A stretch of 25,000 nt of DNA. It comes from Prorocentrum cordatum (lineage: Eukaryota > Sar > Dinophyceae > Prorocentrales > Prorocentraceae). How positions within the stretch are numbered: position 1 is the stretch's first letter; every line of letters begins with the position of its first letter. This document shows positions 10,308 through 18,309 of the stretch, one piece after another. The translations under genes were made by a program, and so were the position numbers. The stretch lies in the NCBI GenBank assembly GCA_963575745.1, contig CAUYUJ010017644.1, forward strand, positions 151,448-176,447, read 5' to 3'. Under the pieces are notes generated by a model. That model was given only the letters and a program-made list of their open reading frames with translations, had not been told where the DNA came from and searched no databases.

Positions 10308-10640
10308 CTAGTATACGACGTCTATTACGACATGCGTTGGCAGTCGTGGGATATCACCCACGCGAGACAAATATGTACTGAGGAGTTCGATGAGGAGAAC
10401 ATGAGCGTTGTTAGTGCGTTTGCAGCTCCTCACTCGTCCACACCCAGCTTCCTCGATGAAGCCCGAAAGCGCAGGAGATTTCACGGTATCCTAGCAAGCC
10501 AGCCAGATGTTAGAAAAGCATCGTTGCATGTCTTACAGAAGCTATCTAGTAGAGCTATGCTGTATTTTTAAAAAAGCTGTGGATCGCTCCACGCTCCGCT
10601 ATGTTTGTTGTCCTACGGTTCTGCACAGGACAGGCATCGG
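10308..10640 (+). other. Retrotransposon 3' region between pol and the 3' LTR
   Basis: A 79-codon open frame at 10332-10571 starts with ATG and contains a basic RKRRRFHGIL stretch. I do not recognise it; it could be a late extension of pol in this family or chance. The bases just before the LTR (CACAGGACAGGCATCGG) are only moderately purine-rich, so the polypurine tract is weak or decayed. Confidence 0.5.
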
Positions 10641-10776
10641 AGTTAGATTGTGTATGTGTTCGGGGTAAGAGGCAGACCATCCGAGATATGTTTTGGATGT
10701 GTCTGAATGCTATTCGACTATGCGTAAACAACCATGGCTCAAGCCAATGGTTCGAAAGCTAACGCTGGACAACTAA
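10641..10776 (+). repeat. 3' LTR of the Copia-like element
   Basis: Counterpart of 4788-4926. It starts AGTTAGATTGTGTATGTG and ends GGACAACTAA, possibly extending to CT at 10778. It has a four-base deletion near 10674 and one extra A within its spliced-leader-like segment (10721-10743). Confidence 0.85.
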
Positions 10777-10782
10777 CTCAAT

Positions 10783-10962
10783 CCTCCCCTTCCTCCTCCT
10801 CCTCCTCCTCCTCCTCCTCCTCCTCTTCCTCCTCCTCCTCCTTCCCCTCCTCCTCCTCCTCCTCCTCTTCCTCCTCCTCCTCCTCCTCCTCCTCCTCTCC
10901 TCCTCCTCCTCCTCTTTCTCTTTCTCCTCCTCCTCCTCCTCCTCCTCCTCCTCCTCCTCCTC
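10783..10962. repeat. (CCT)n microsatellite right of the 3' LTR
   Basis: About 180 bases of CCT units with TTCC and TTTCTC interruptions. Together with 4646-4787 it indicates that the element landed in, or was framed by, a polypyrimidine tract. Confidence 0.95.
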
Positions 10963-10964
10963 GT

Positions 10965-11151
10965 GTGGGCCCAAATCCGAGGACATTTTGACAGTTTGAC
11001 ACCGACGCCCGAGCCTGCTCCAGAATTGGATGACGCTCGGGCGAGCCGCCGCCCACGGGTCGCATCACCGAGGGGTTCCCGGCGGCGGTGGTCCCCGCTT
11101 CTCCTCCTGCGTTACCGGGGCCCTCTTCCTCCTTATCCTCCCTCTCCTCCT
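10965..11151 (+). repeat. 187-bp direct repeat, right copy (segment A')
   Basis: Second copy of 4459-4645. Here it follows the (CCT)n tract and runs into a short CCT stretch ending CCTCCTTTCAGC at about 11160. Confidence 0.9.
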
Positions 11152-11174
11152 CCTTTCAGCGAACCCTTTCAGTG

Positions 11175-11435
11175 AGGGCTCTATGCCGCGGCGGCGGCCG
11201 CCGCGGCGTAGCCCTTCAGTCCAGCGCCTTCATGTGGGCGTCGAACTGGTCCTCCACGAATTCCTTTGCGACGGACGCCCCTCCTTTGCTCGCGAGCTGA
11301 GGGGCGTCCGACCTTCTCTAGCCGCCCTCGAGCTCGGCTGAGCTGGCGGCCCCCGTATGTTACACGGGGGGCGGTCCGTTCCCCCCTTCGGCCCGAGGGC
11401 TGGGGAAGGCCTCGCCGCGGCGCACGGTGCGCCGC
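11175..11435. repeat. Cluster of GC-rich inverted repeats
   Basis: Four strong hairpins lie in 260 bases. 11175-11215: AGGGCT...GCCGCGGCGGC facing its complement ending AGCCCT. 11272-11310: 12-base perfect arms (CGGACGCCCCTC) around a 15-base loop. 11350-11370: CCCCCGT/ACGGGGG with a 7-base loop. 11417-11435: GCGGCGCAC, one base, GTGCGCCGC. No run of T follows any of them. Confidence 0.8.
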
Positions 11436-12426
11436 CTCCTTCACTTTGCGTGAGCTCCTCTGAGAAGTCGTGCATGCTGAGAACCGCTTCTGAGGATCTT
11501 GCTCCTGTCCTCTTTGTGGGCGGACCCTTCACTTTATCGATCTTCAGAGCTGTTGAAGACCCTGCTCCTGTCCTCCTTTCAGCTATGGTTGTGGTAAGCT
11601 CATCACTGCACGCTGCTGAGGACCCTGCTCCTGTCCTCCTTTCAGCGGGCTGGTCTGGTCGAGGTGGTGGTTGTTGTTGATGAGGTGGAGGTTCTGGGGT
11701 TGATTGTCTTTGTAGTACCTCGCAGCTGAGGACCCTGCTCCTGTCCTCCTTTCTGCGGGCGTGCCTTCTGGAGATTGGTTCTGGGGACCCTGCTCCTGTC
11801 CTCCTTTTCGGTGTCTCCATGGCATGCTGATCGAGCCTGGCTGTTGAGGACCCTGCTCCTGTCCTCCTTTCAGCGGGCACTGTCATGGTTGAGTCGCGCC
11901 GCACTGCTGAGGACCCTGCTCCTGTCCTCCTTTCAGTGGGCTGGTGGAATCGAGGTGGTGTTGGTGGTTGGATGGGTGGTGGTTGCGGGGTGGGTGATCG
12001 GTTGGTGGCGCGTCCCATAGGTTGTAGATGGTCATCTTGAGTGTCTATGGTCGGGTCGTGGGGAGAGCGTATTGTTGCTGGGGTTGTGGTATGGGTTATG
12101 GGCGCACATGAGAGGCCTCCATGCACCGACTTCAAGTGGGGTTCGTGGCGGCCCCACCTCGTCCCGCTATGGCTAGGGGTCACGGTGCCCTCGGTGGGGG
12201 CGAACCCCAGGCTTGGTGTTTGCTGTTGTCGTCGGTGGGGGATGTCTCTGCTGCCTTCAGCTTCGCCGCGTCGGCGATCGGGTAAGCTCCTCCTTCGCCA
12301 TGGGGATGGTGGAGGTGGCGAGCTAGGGCGGACCGCGGGGGCGCGGGTAGTGGCCGTCCTACCCCCCCCCCTGCCCCTCACCATCCCCCCTGGTAGGCGC
12401 GGGCAGTACTCGTCCTGCCCCCCCAC
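11230..12426 (-). CDS. Uncertain open frame with a 21-residue repeat, unrecognised
   Basis: A 398-codon minus-strand frame, open at the 5' side through a GTG; the first ATG falls about 14 codons in. The translation is Pro/Arg/Thr/Ser-rich and low in hydrophobics. Its middle has six in-frame copies of (A/T)ERRTGAGSS(A/T)A-like words spaced 21 residues, and one out-of-frame copy. No domain, signal peptide or membrane segment is seen. Other frames over the repeat are also open, so coding is not proven. It lies downstream of the LINE on the same strand and might be a remnant of a retroelement ORF1, which I cannot establish. Confidence 0.2.
   Translation of the reverse strand: MGGQDEYCPRLPGGMVRGRGGGRTATTRAPAVRPSSPPPPSPWRRRSLPDRRRGEAEGSRDIPHRRQQQTPSLGFAPTEGTVTPSHSGTRWGRHEPHLKSVHGGLSCAPITHTTTPATIRSPHDPTIDTQDDHLQPMGRATNRSPTPQPPPIQPPTPPRFHQPTERRTGAGSSAVRRDSTMTVPAERRTGAGSSTARLDQHAMETPKRRTGAGSPEPISRRHARRKEDRSRVLSCEVLQRQSTPEPPPHQQQPPPRPDQPAERRTGAGSSAACSDELTTTIAERRTGAGSSTALKIDKVKGPPTKRTGARSSEAVLSMHDFSEELTQSEGGGAPCAAARPSPALGPKGGTDRPPCNIRGPPAQPSSRAAREGRTPLSSRAKEGRPSQRNSWRTSSTPT
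11485..11945. repeat. 63-bp periodic repeat, seven copies
   Basis: The core GGACCCTGCTCCTGTCCTCC, usually followed by TTTCAGCGGGC, occurs seven times on the plus strand. The GCTCCTG word starts at 11501, 11564, 11627, 11737, 11792, 11855 and 11918, so spacings are 63, 63, 110, 55, 63 and 63. About 35 bases per unit are conserved; the other ~28 differ from unit to unit. Confidence 0.9.
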
Positions 12427-12624
12427 CCTTCGAGCCCGTCTCGAAGTTTGATCCTTGCCTCACCATGGCAGCGTTGACTTGTGGCGTGGTGTGGTAGGTC
12501 GTACCTTGGGTCGTGGGGTGTATCTGGTCGGTGGTGCGTGGCGAGAGTGGAGTGGGTGCGTAATGCGGCTCGCAAGTACCTGCTGACCTCTTGCACGAGC
12601 TGCCGCTGCCTTCTGCAATACTAC

Positions 12625-12776
12625 AAAACGTGGCGACTTGTGCCTAGGGTGTTCCCTCGCATTCGGGGCTTCCCCAGGACTTGCGTTCTAACGCCTCTTG
12701 CAAAACTTGGCGACGCTGCCTGAGGTGTTCCCACGCACTCGGGGCTTCCTCAGGACTTGCGTCCTGACGCTGTTGA
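12625..12776. repeat. 77-bp tandem duplication beyond the LINE stop codon
   Basis: Two adjacent units, starting at AAAACGTGGCGAC (12625) and AAAACTTGGCGAC (12702), share CGGGGCTTCC, CAGGACTTGCGT and TGACGC/TAACGC words. They lie just past the 3' end of the minus-strand LINE coding region and probably belong to its 3' untranslated region, where short tandem units are common in LINEs. Confidence 0.7.
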
Positions 12777-12793
12777 ACTTGTCGTCGGTGACA

Positions 12794-14155
12794 TTATTCA
12801 TGGCGTTCGGCTTCGGCATGAGGCGGCACTTCGTCCTCTCGTTCAATGTAGTAGGCGTCGTTGGTGTTCATGTTCTGGCTGGTAGGAGCAGCGGTTGCTG
12901 TTCTGAGGCCCCACCTAGCCACCATGTTTCCGTCGAGCAGGTCGGCAATGGTGAAGTCGATCTCCTCTTCGTGTGTCGTGTGCATAATGTTGCGGAGGTC
13001 GTCGCGGGTGCCGTTGTCGAGGATCTGTATGGTGCCGAGGTCGTAGTGGTTCGTCGGGGTCTCGTAGACGGTCGTCAGGTTGGCGATGTACCGATATTCT
13101 GGGGTCTGTCTGATGATCGACTCGGCAGAGATGGCTGCTACGAATGGTACGTTGGTAGTGGTCGCCATGAAGATCATACGCAAGACCTCTCGTGTGACGT
13201 TGTTGGCGGCGAATAGCTCGTCGGCGATGGTTTCGGAGACTTGAGGCGTTCCCCAGGGTGCCTCTGAGGTGCGCCGCTTGCTTGCTCTGCTGCCTAGAAC
13301 GTCGGTGGCATCGTATAGGTACCAGGTACGTCGTGGGAACTCTACGTAGATGGCAGCGACCTCGCCATGTAGGATCCTGCGTTGTGCTCGCCGAAGTACT
13401 GCAGGGAGTTCTGAGGTATGGCCGTCGCTGGGGATGGCGATCTGCGTGTAGTCCAGTCCGCTGATGCTCGTGATCCCGTAGCTGGCCATGATCTGTTGGA
13501 GGTCGGCGGCCTGTCGAGGGCGGTCGGTGATGAAGACGATTTCCTGGCGCTCGGCTGGTTCTGCGTGCGAGCACGCGGGTGGTCTGCTTGGTGATGACTC
13601 GAGTCTGGCAAATGTTTTGGGTAGGACGGGCGACGTCTCGAGGAGAGGCAGCGGCGTGACGTCGCACGGGTAGGCTGGCTTGTCGCTGAATGTTGGGTGT
13701 CGTCCTTGCTTCTTGTTGGCGTTTGTGGCCTCGGCGATGGCGGCGATGTTATCTGCTATTTGCTGTTCCGTCAGAGGCTCCATCGTCTGGGTATGCCAGG
13801 CGTGCCATGATTTGCGGCAACGGTGAGCCACCGAAAAGTGCTTGATGAGCCTGGGAAGAGAGTGGTGCTCGGTCTGGCAGCATCGGCACGCTGTCCCTGT
13901 CGCCCAGAAGCGCGGGTCTTCATGGTCTGGATGGTCCCTGCCCATGTGGATTAGCATGCCTTGCCTGGAGGCGACTCGGCCGCAGGCGTAGCAGACGTAC
14001 TTCTGGTTGTTCGTGTCGTCGCTGAGGTCCATCACTTCAGTTGTGTAATCTGCCGAGGTCATCAAGATGTCCTTCTGGAGCTTGGCGCCTTGAGCTTGGT
14101 CGCGAGTGTGGAGAATGTATGCCTTCAAAGCCGCCTTGACCGCGTTGGTGAATAG
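12794..14155 (-). pseudogene. LINE C-terminal region: two C2H2 zinc fingers and an unassigned domain
   Basis: Starting at LFTNAVKAALKAYILHTRDQ, this frame runs to a stop at 12794 without interruption. YVCYACGRVASRQGMLIHMG with the following RDH gives CX2CX11HX4H, and CRCCQTEHHSLPRLIKHFSV with AH gives CX2CX12HX4H: two zinc fingers, as many LINEs have behind the reverse transcriptase. The last ~260 residues include RQEIVFITDRPRQAADLQQI, ILHGEVAAIYVEFPRRTWYL, SEAPWGTPQVSETIADELFA and VPFVAAISAESIIRQTPEY. This looks like a folded alpha/beta domain, not low complexity. The order recalls a C5-methyltransferase-like fold with lost catalytic residues, which is a guess. Confidence 0.65.
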
Positions 14156-15330
14156 TTTCGGCTTCTGTCGGGGCCCAGTTGATGATGTCGCGGTTGTGCT
14201 GGGTTTGGCTGGGCCGCCTTTCTTTTGGTAGGTACGTGCGTAGGAAGTCGAAGTCTTTCTTGAGCTGGCGGCTCCATGTGCCCTTTCGTTGGCGCTGGCC
14301 GTCGAGTAGGTGAAGTAGGACTGCTGGAGCATTACCCAAGAGTCTGGGCAAGTATCGTAGCCTCGCAATCGACTGGTGGGTGGTGAAGTCGGGTACTCCT
14401 GTCTTGGCGATCGCCTCGGCCTCGGAGATGTGCTGGTCGGGTGAGTTGGTCTTGGGTAGTGAAGCTGCGACTCGGTATGGGCCCATGTACTTGGCGGAAA
14501 TGTGCTTCAGGTCCTTTTGGGTCAGGTCGTTCCAGACATGGTGGTTGTAGGTAAGCGAGGATGTCGAAAAAGAGTGGACATACTTGACCTTGGTTTTCTT
14601 AGAGAGCTTCTTGCGGCGGAGGATCTGCTTCTCTAGAGGTCGAGCTGCACCAAGTGTACGGTTGACCCTTAGGCAGATCTCTGGCCCCATGACCCCGCCC
14701 GCCGAGATGATGGTACCGAGGGCCTTCTGTTGCGTTACCAGCTGCACCTTGATCGCTAGTCCGTCCAGTTCTAGGTATGTGATTCCCTCCTTGGCTATCC
14801 GCTGTTTCTCCTTCTTGGCCCCCGCGCCGTAGTGCATGAGGATGGCCTTGGTCTTTTTCAGGGTGTGGCTTCAGTCCATGCTGGAATGCTGCCATGCAGA
14901 GCCTGGCTGCTGCCAGAGCTGTCGTGTTGATCAGGTCGTTGGCGTTGGCGGTCGAGTTGTAATCGGTGAGGTCGTCGACGAAGGACATGTTTCTGAGCGC
15001 GCTTCCTTCGTGAGGGGTTGGTGAAAATAGAGGCTCACTGCATGCCTCTATTTCGTGTCCGCCTGTCTGCTGGCCGTGAGCCTCTTCCTCTCGAACTGCC
15101 TGGTCAATTGCCCTCAGCATGATGGCGAAGTGTATGTTGAAGGCGACGTCCGAGTATGGCACTCCAGGTCGGGTGCTGGTCCGAGGCAGCTGGTAGTGCC
15201 TAGCGCTCTTGGTTGTCATCCAGTTGGAGGTGTGGTGATCTGCGATCATGTGGCAGAGGTGCTCGTCGTCGATGTGCTGGTTGTTGTAAGCTGGTTGCTG
15301 GAGTCGTTCCTTTAGAGCTGGTCTGATGCC
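14156..15330 (-). pseudogene. LINE reverse transcriptase, partial, one frameshift
   Basis: The first recognisable block is STRPGVPYSDVAFNIHFAIM, which matches the LINE 'TRPGDPLADLLFN' palm motif. Next, ALRNMSFVDDLTDYN carries the catalytic DD. After HGLKPHPEK the frame changes; removing one A from a run of five (14854-14858 on the plus strand) would join it to TKAILMHYG. The thumb follows as LGTIISAGGVMGPEICLRVN, RRKKLSKKTKVKYVHSF and SSLTYNHHVW, the usual 'LG..I...G....EI..R...' and 'Y....W' LINE pattern. The N-terminal palm and the endonuclease are missing. A second shift near 14156 separates it from the zinc-finger part. Confidence 0.85.
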
Positions 15331-15331
15331 T

Positions 15332-15408
15332 CTCCTCCTCCTCCTCCTCCTCCTCCTCCTCCTCCTCCTCCTCCTCCTCCTCCTCCTCCTCCTCCTCCTC
15401 CTCCTCCC
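15332..15408. repeat. (CCT)n microsatellite at the truncated LINE end
   Basis: A nearly pure CTC/CCT tract of about 77 bases directly adjoining the last LINE-like codons. It gives Arg, Glu or Gly runs on the minus strand. Confidence 0.95.
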
Positions 15409-15556
15409 CGTCCTCCTGGGAGGTGTGGGGTTTCGGTGCGCCGCCGCCCCTACCGGAGGCCGGCGGAGGCAGCACGGCAGAACACAGTCCAGGCGCTGAA
15501 GCAAGGACCGCCTCGGGTTCGGGATGGGCTCTCGTTTTCGGGCCGGCCCACAGATT

Positions 15557-15715
15557 TCAGTCGGGCCTGTCGCTTGACAGGAGGAAAATTCAAACATAGT
15601 CCAAAGTAGTCAGGGGATTTTTTGAGCATATCTTGTTTGAGCATTTGGGGTGTATTTTTTGCGTACTTTCAGGTTTTTGCCCAAAATCCCCCTGTAGGGG
15701 GACAGGCCCGACCTA
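15557..15715. mobile_element. MITE copy 1 (159 bp, Mutator-like)
   Basis: The ends are inverted: GTCGGGCCTGTC near the left end faces GGGGGACAGGCCCGAC at the right. The interior is AT-rich (CAAACATAGTCC, TTTTTTGAGCATATC) in GC-rich surroundings. No coding capacity. The ten-base flanks CCCACAGATT and ACCTTAGATC agree at six positions, consistent with a decayed 10-bp target duplication. Confidence 0.8.
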
Positions 15716-15980
15716 ACCTTAGATCTGCGTCGGGGAGCCTGTTCGTGACCGAGGCGCGCTGGGGCCAGAAAGGCCCTTCGCCTCTTGCTTGGCGTTCCTG
15801 CTGGTAGCAGGATGGCCGTCACCACATCGCGCGCCGAGTTCCGGTAGTTTTTGCAAGGTAGGCCCCTCACGACGCGCCCTGCCGAATTTCGTTGGGCGCT
15901 GTGCTGTTAAACAAGAAGGGGCGCAGCAAGGAGGCAGCTCCGCCGGCGGAAGGTGGGCGGGGGTCGGCGGAGGCAAGAGT
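15716..15980. other. Spacer between two MITE copies
   Basis: About 265 bases of GC-rich DNA. Short open frames exist on both strands but none is recognisable. No further inverted repeat was found. Confidence 0.4.
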
Positions 15981-16139
15981 TAAGTCGGGCCTGTCCCTTT
16001 ACAGGAGGAATGTTCAAACATGGTTTTAAGATATAGTCATGGGACGATTGTTTGAGTATTTGTTGGCTATTTGGGAGCAGTTTTGGGGTATGCTTGATTT
16101 TTCGTCGAGAATCCGCCTGTAGGGGGACGTGCCCGACCT
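15981..16139. mobile_element. MITE copy 2 (159 bp, 10-bp target duplication)
   Basis: Same terminal inverted repeats as copy 1 (TAAGTCGGGCCTGTCCC left, GGGGGACGTGCCCGACCT right) and the same 159-base length. The ten bases GAGGCAAGAG occur at 15970-15979 and again at 16140-16149, directly bracketing the element apart from one T on the left. That is the expected mark of transposition with a 10-bp duplication, the size produced by Mutator-like transposases. Confidence 0.85.
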
Positions 16140-16304
16140 GAGGCAAGAGCGAGGCGCCAACAATGCTGGGGCGCGGGGTGTCTGGAAGCGGCCGCGTATG
16201 GTCGGGAGGAGCAGCCCAGAGTGCCGGGGGCTCGGGAGGGAGGGGGGGGGTAGTCGTTGGAGGGCGCGCCCGCGCGCGCACCCAGCGCCACTCGCAGCCC
16301 AGGC

Positions 16305-16520
16305 CGATCGACGACCAGGTCTACCGCACCGTCACGACCCTGCTCGGCATCCTGTCGACGCGGCTCCCGTTCTGCGGCGGGGCCGAGGGTCCGTCGATGG
16401 GGCGCCGCGGGAGTCTGGCCGTTGTCTTGGTGCTCCTCGGCCTCGGGGGACCCGAGGAGGATGCGACGGAGGAGTATCGAGCTTCGAGGTTCTCGAGGAG
16501 GATCGGCACCGACCGGCCCT
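16305..16520 (+). CDS. Possible unrecognised exon (weak)
   Basis: One frame reads RPIDDQVYRTVTTLLGILST followed by RLPFCGGAEG and GRRGSLAVVLVLLGLGG. The codons nearly all end in C or G and the amino-acid mix is more protein-like than the neighbouring frames; a CAG just before (about 16300) could be an acceptor. No family is recognised and the frame degenerates into Pro/Arg-rich sequence after about 16520. Chance openness in GC-rich DNA remains likely. Confidence 0.15.
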
Positions 16521-17010
16521 CCCCCGATGCCCCGCCGCCCTCCGTTCCCGGGCTCCCGGCCACTCTTCCCCTATTCCCCCCCTCCGCCGCCGCGCCGCGC
16601 TGTTGCGGCGGCGAGCCCAGCGCGGGCGCTCACGCTTGGACGCCGCGGGTGGCCTGGAATCGGCTCTACAGTCAACCCGCATAGGAACAAGGTTGGGCAG
16701 CCTGTCCAAGGGTACCCCCTCGCATCCTTGCCCCTTCGGCCCATCCTCGGCGACTTTCGCTGGCCAACCTCGCTCGAAAAACGTTAACATGGGCCTCCAC
16801 GGCCCTAGCATCCCTACCGCACATCATTATGATACGGGTGAACTGTACATCGGACGATCTGCGCTGTCGGAGAACCGCGGTCGCTCCAGGCTGGATCCGC
16901 CCATGTGGCCGAGAGCCTGTCGACCGTGCTGGTTGCTCCTGGCTCGCCCCCCTCGGGCGCAGGAGAGGGGTGCGGGAGGCGGGCCGGCATCTGACCTCGA
17001 GGAACTCTTC

Positions 17011-17312
17011 ACTCCTCCTCCTCCACCTCCTCTTTCTCCTCCTCCTCCTCCTCGTCCTCGTCCTCCTCCTCGCCATCTTCCTCCTCCTCCTCCTCGTCCT
17101 CCCCCTCCTCCTCATCATCAGTGGTCTCCCATTCTCGCTCGTCTCTCCGTGGTTCCCATGGCCCGCCTTTCCGTGGTTCCAATCACCTTCGCCTCCCGCT
17201 CGTGCCTTCCCTCTCCCTCTCCCCCGCTCTCTTTCTCTCGCTTTTTGTTTGCCTCTCTCTCTCTCTCTCTCGCTCTCTTCTTTCTTTCTCTCTCTCTCTC
17301 TCACTGGCCGCC
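17011..17312. repeat. CCT-rich then CT-rich polypyrimidine tract
   Basis: 17011-17115 is CCT/CGT-interrupted; 17210-17312 is mainly (CT)n with TTTC interruptions. Frames over it give Ser/Leu/Pro runs only. The 105 bases between contain two similar TCTCCGTGGTTCC/TTTCCGTGGTTCC words. Confidence 0.85.
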
Positions 17313-17640
17313 CCCATCGTCCCTACTCCTCCCCACTGGCGGGCCCCACCACGCTCTCCCTCTCGTCTGTTTCGCCCTCCCGCCCCCCCCCCCCTCCCTC
17401 TCTGTACACACGCACACACACATTCCCTTTATACTATATTTCTATACTCCGGGACCCTGCGACCCCCCACCTATAAACGGGACCCCTCCGGATCCTCTTG
17501 GCCCCCGGGGGCACCCTATAGACGCCCTTGCAGACGGTCCCTTGTGCTCTCCGGAACTGCTCAGGCCCCTGCTGGGCCTAGGCAACGGGCCCAGATCGAT
17601 CGGGAGGGCGGCCGGACGGCCCCGCGAGACCCCACAGAGG
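17313..17640. other. No gene seen
   Basis: C-rich DNA, a short CA run at about 17405-17422, then GC-rich sequence. Open frames are Pro/Arg-rich and overlap. Nothing is supported. Confidence 0.4.
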
Positions 17641-17759
17641 CTTCAAACACCCACCAGACGCCCGAATACGACCAAAAGAAGACCCCCAAGAGGCATTCGA
17701 AATGCAAAAAACATAGGTTCCCGATGGTTGTTGTATGAATTGGGGAATGCTCAGTTCTT

Positions 17760-18060
17760 CGGTCTTCAGGGCGTCCGAGACCGCCCAGGAGGCCAGAGCA
17801 TCGCCCCAAATGTAACCAAGAGGGCTTCCAGGCAGTCCAAGAGGAGCCCCAAGAAGGCCCAACAGGGCCCGATGACGGCCCGAAGGGAGCCCCATGAGGC
17901 CCAAGATGGCCCCACGACGCATCCCGAATCATTCCGAATCGTGACCGGGTCGTTCAGGGAGACCGCGGTTGGAAGCAGGGTGGCCCGAGGAAGACCCCAG
18001 AGGCCCCTAGAAGGAACTCAGAAGCCCCAACAAGGCTTTCATCATTGTCGTGAGACTTAC
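17760..18060 (+). repeat. CCCAAGA-type repeat block 1
   Basis: Words such as GGCCCAAGATGGCCCC, GTCCAAGAGGAGCCCCAAGA and GAGGAAGACCCCAGAGG recur every 10-11 or about 21 bases. The same words make up 19100-19660, 21270-21720 and, reversed, 20130-20410. Confidence 0.65.
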
Positions 18061-18309
18061 AAGAGGCTCTCCTCGGATGAGCCTCCACAGAAAGAGCTGA
18101 GGATGGGGGCGCGTTCGCAGGGTAGGGAGAGAATGAGAAAGACGCCAAGGAAACAAGGAGGGAAGGATCACGAAAGCATGATTGCCATGACGGTGCCAGA
18201 CGAGGCAACAGCGAGTCATCGCTAAATCGTATGCTGTACCTACTGTCATTATTGCCTGCATGCCAAGCCTCCAGCACCAAAGTGCATGGCGCGAAGCGCC
18301 AATGCAGCC

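Larger units (their letters stand above)
4788..10776 (+). mobile_element. Degraded Copia-like LTR retrotransposon
   Basis: The element is bounded by two LTR-like direct repeats (139 and 136 bases) and reads on the plus strand: gag fragment, integrase remnant, a Pro/Ala-rich linker, reverse transcriptase, RNase H. Integrase before reverse transcriptase is the Copia (Pseudoviridae-type) order. The outer ends are inverted (AGTTAG ... CTAACT), not the usual TG...CA. A clean target duplication is not visible; only CTC is shared by the flanks, within CCT-rich DNA. Coding is broken by at least four frame changes, in-frame stops at 6146 and 9088, and a deletion removing zinc knuckle, protease and the start of integrase. 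It is a dead or non-autonomous copy. Confidence 0.9.
12625..15330 (-). mobile_element. 5'-truncated LINE-type non-LTR retrotransposon
   Basis: Read on the minus strand, the element begins inside the reverse transcriptase beside a (CCT)n tract at 15332-15408, runs through the catalytic and thumb parts, two zinc fingers and a long C-terminal region, and stops at 12794. No endonuclease part is found, as expected for 5' truncation during target-primed reverse transcription. Two one-base frameshifts lie in A runs (minus strand) near 14854-14858 and 14156-14158. No poly-A tail is visible at the low-coordinate end. Confidence 0.8.

Noticed and set aside
11272-11370. Hairpins as intrinsic transcription terminators
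   Set aside because: No T run follows either stem on either strand and bacterial-type terminators are not expected in a nuclear dinoflagellate sequence.
11485-11945. 63-bp array as a CRISPR array
   Set aside because: Conserved cores with variable spacers give a superficial likeness, but the cores vary, two spacings are irregular, there are no cas genes and the genome is eukaryotic.
16129-18225. A nearly 700-codon plus-strand frame
   Set aside because: It crosses CCT and CT microsatellites and a CCCAAGA repeat block; composition and lack of domains show a chance frame.
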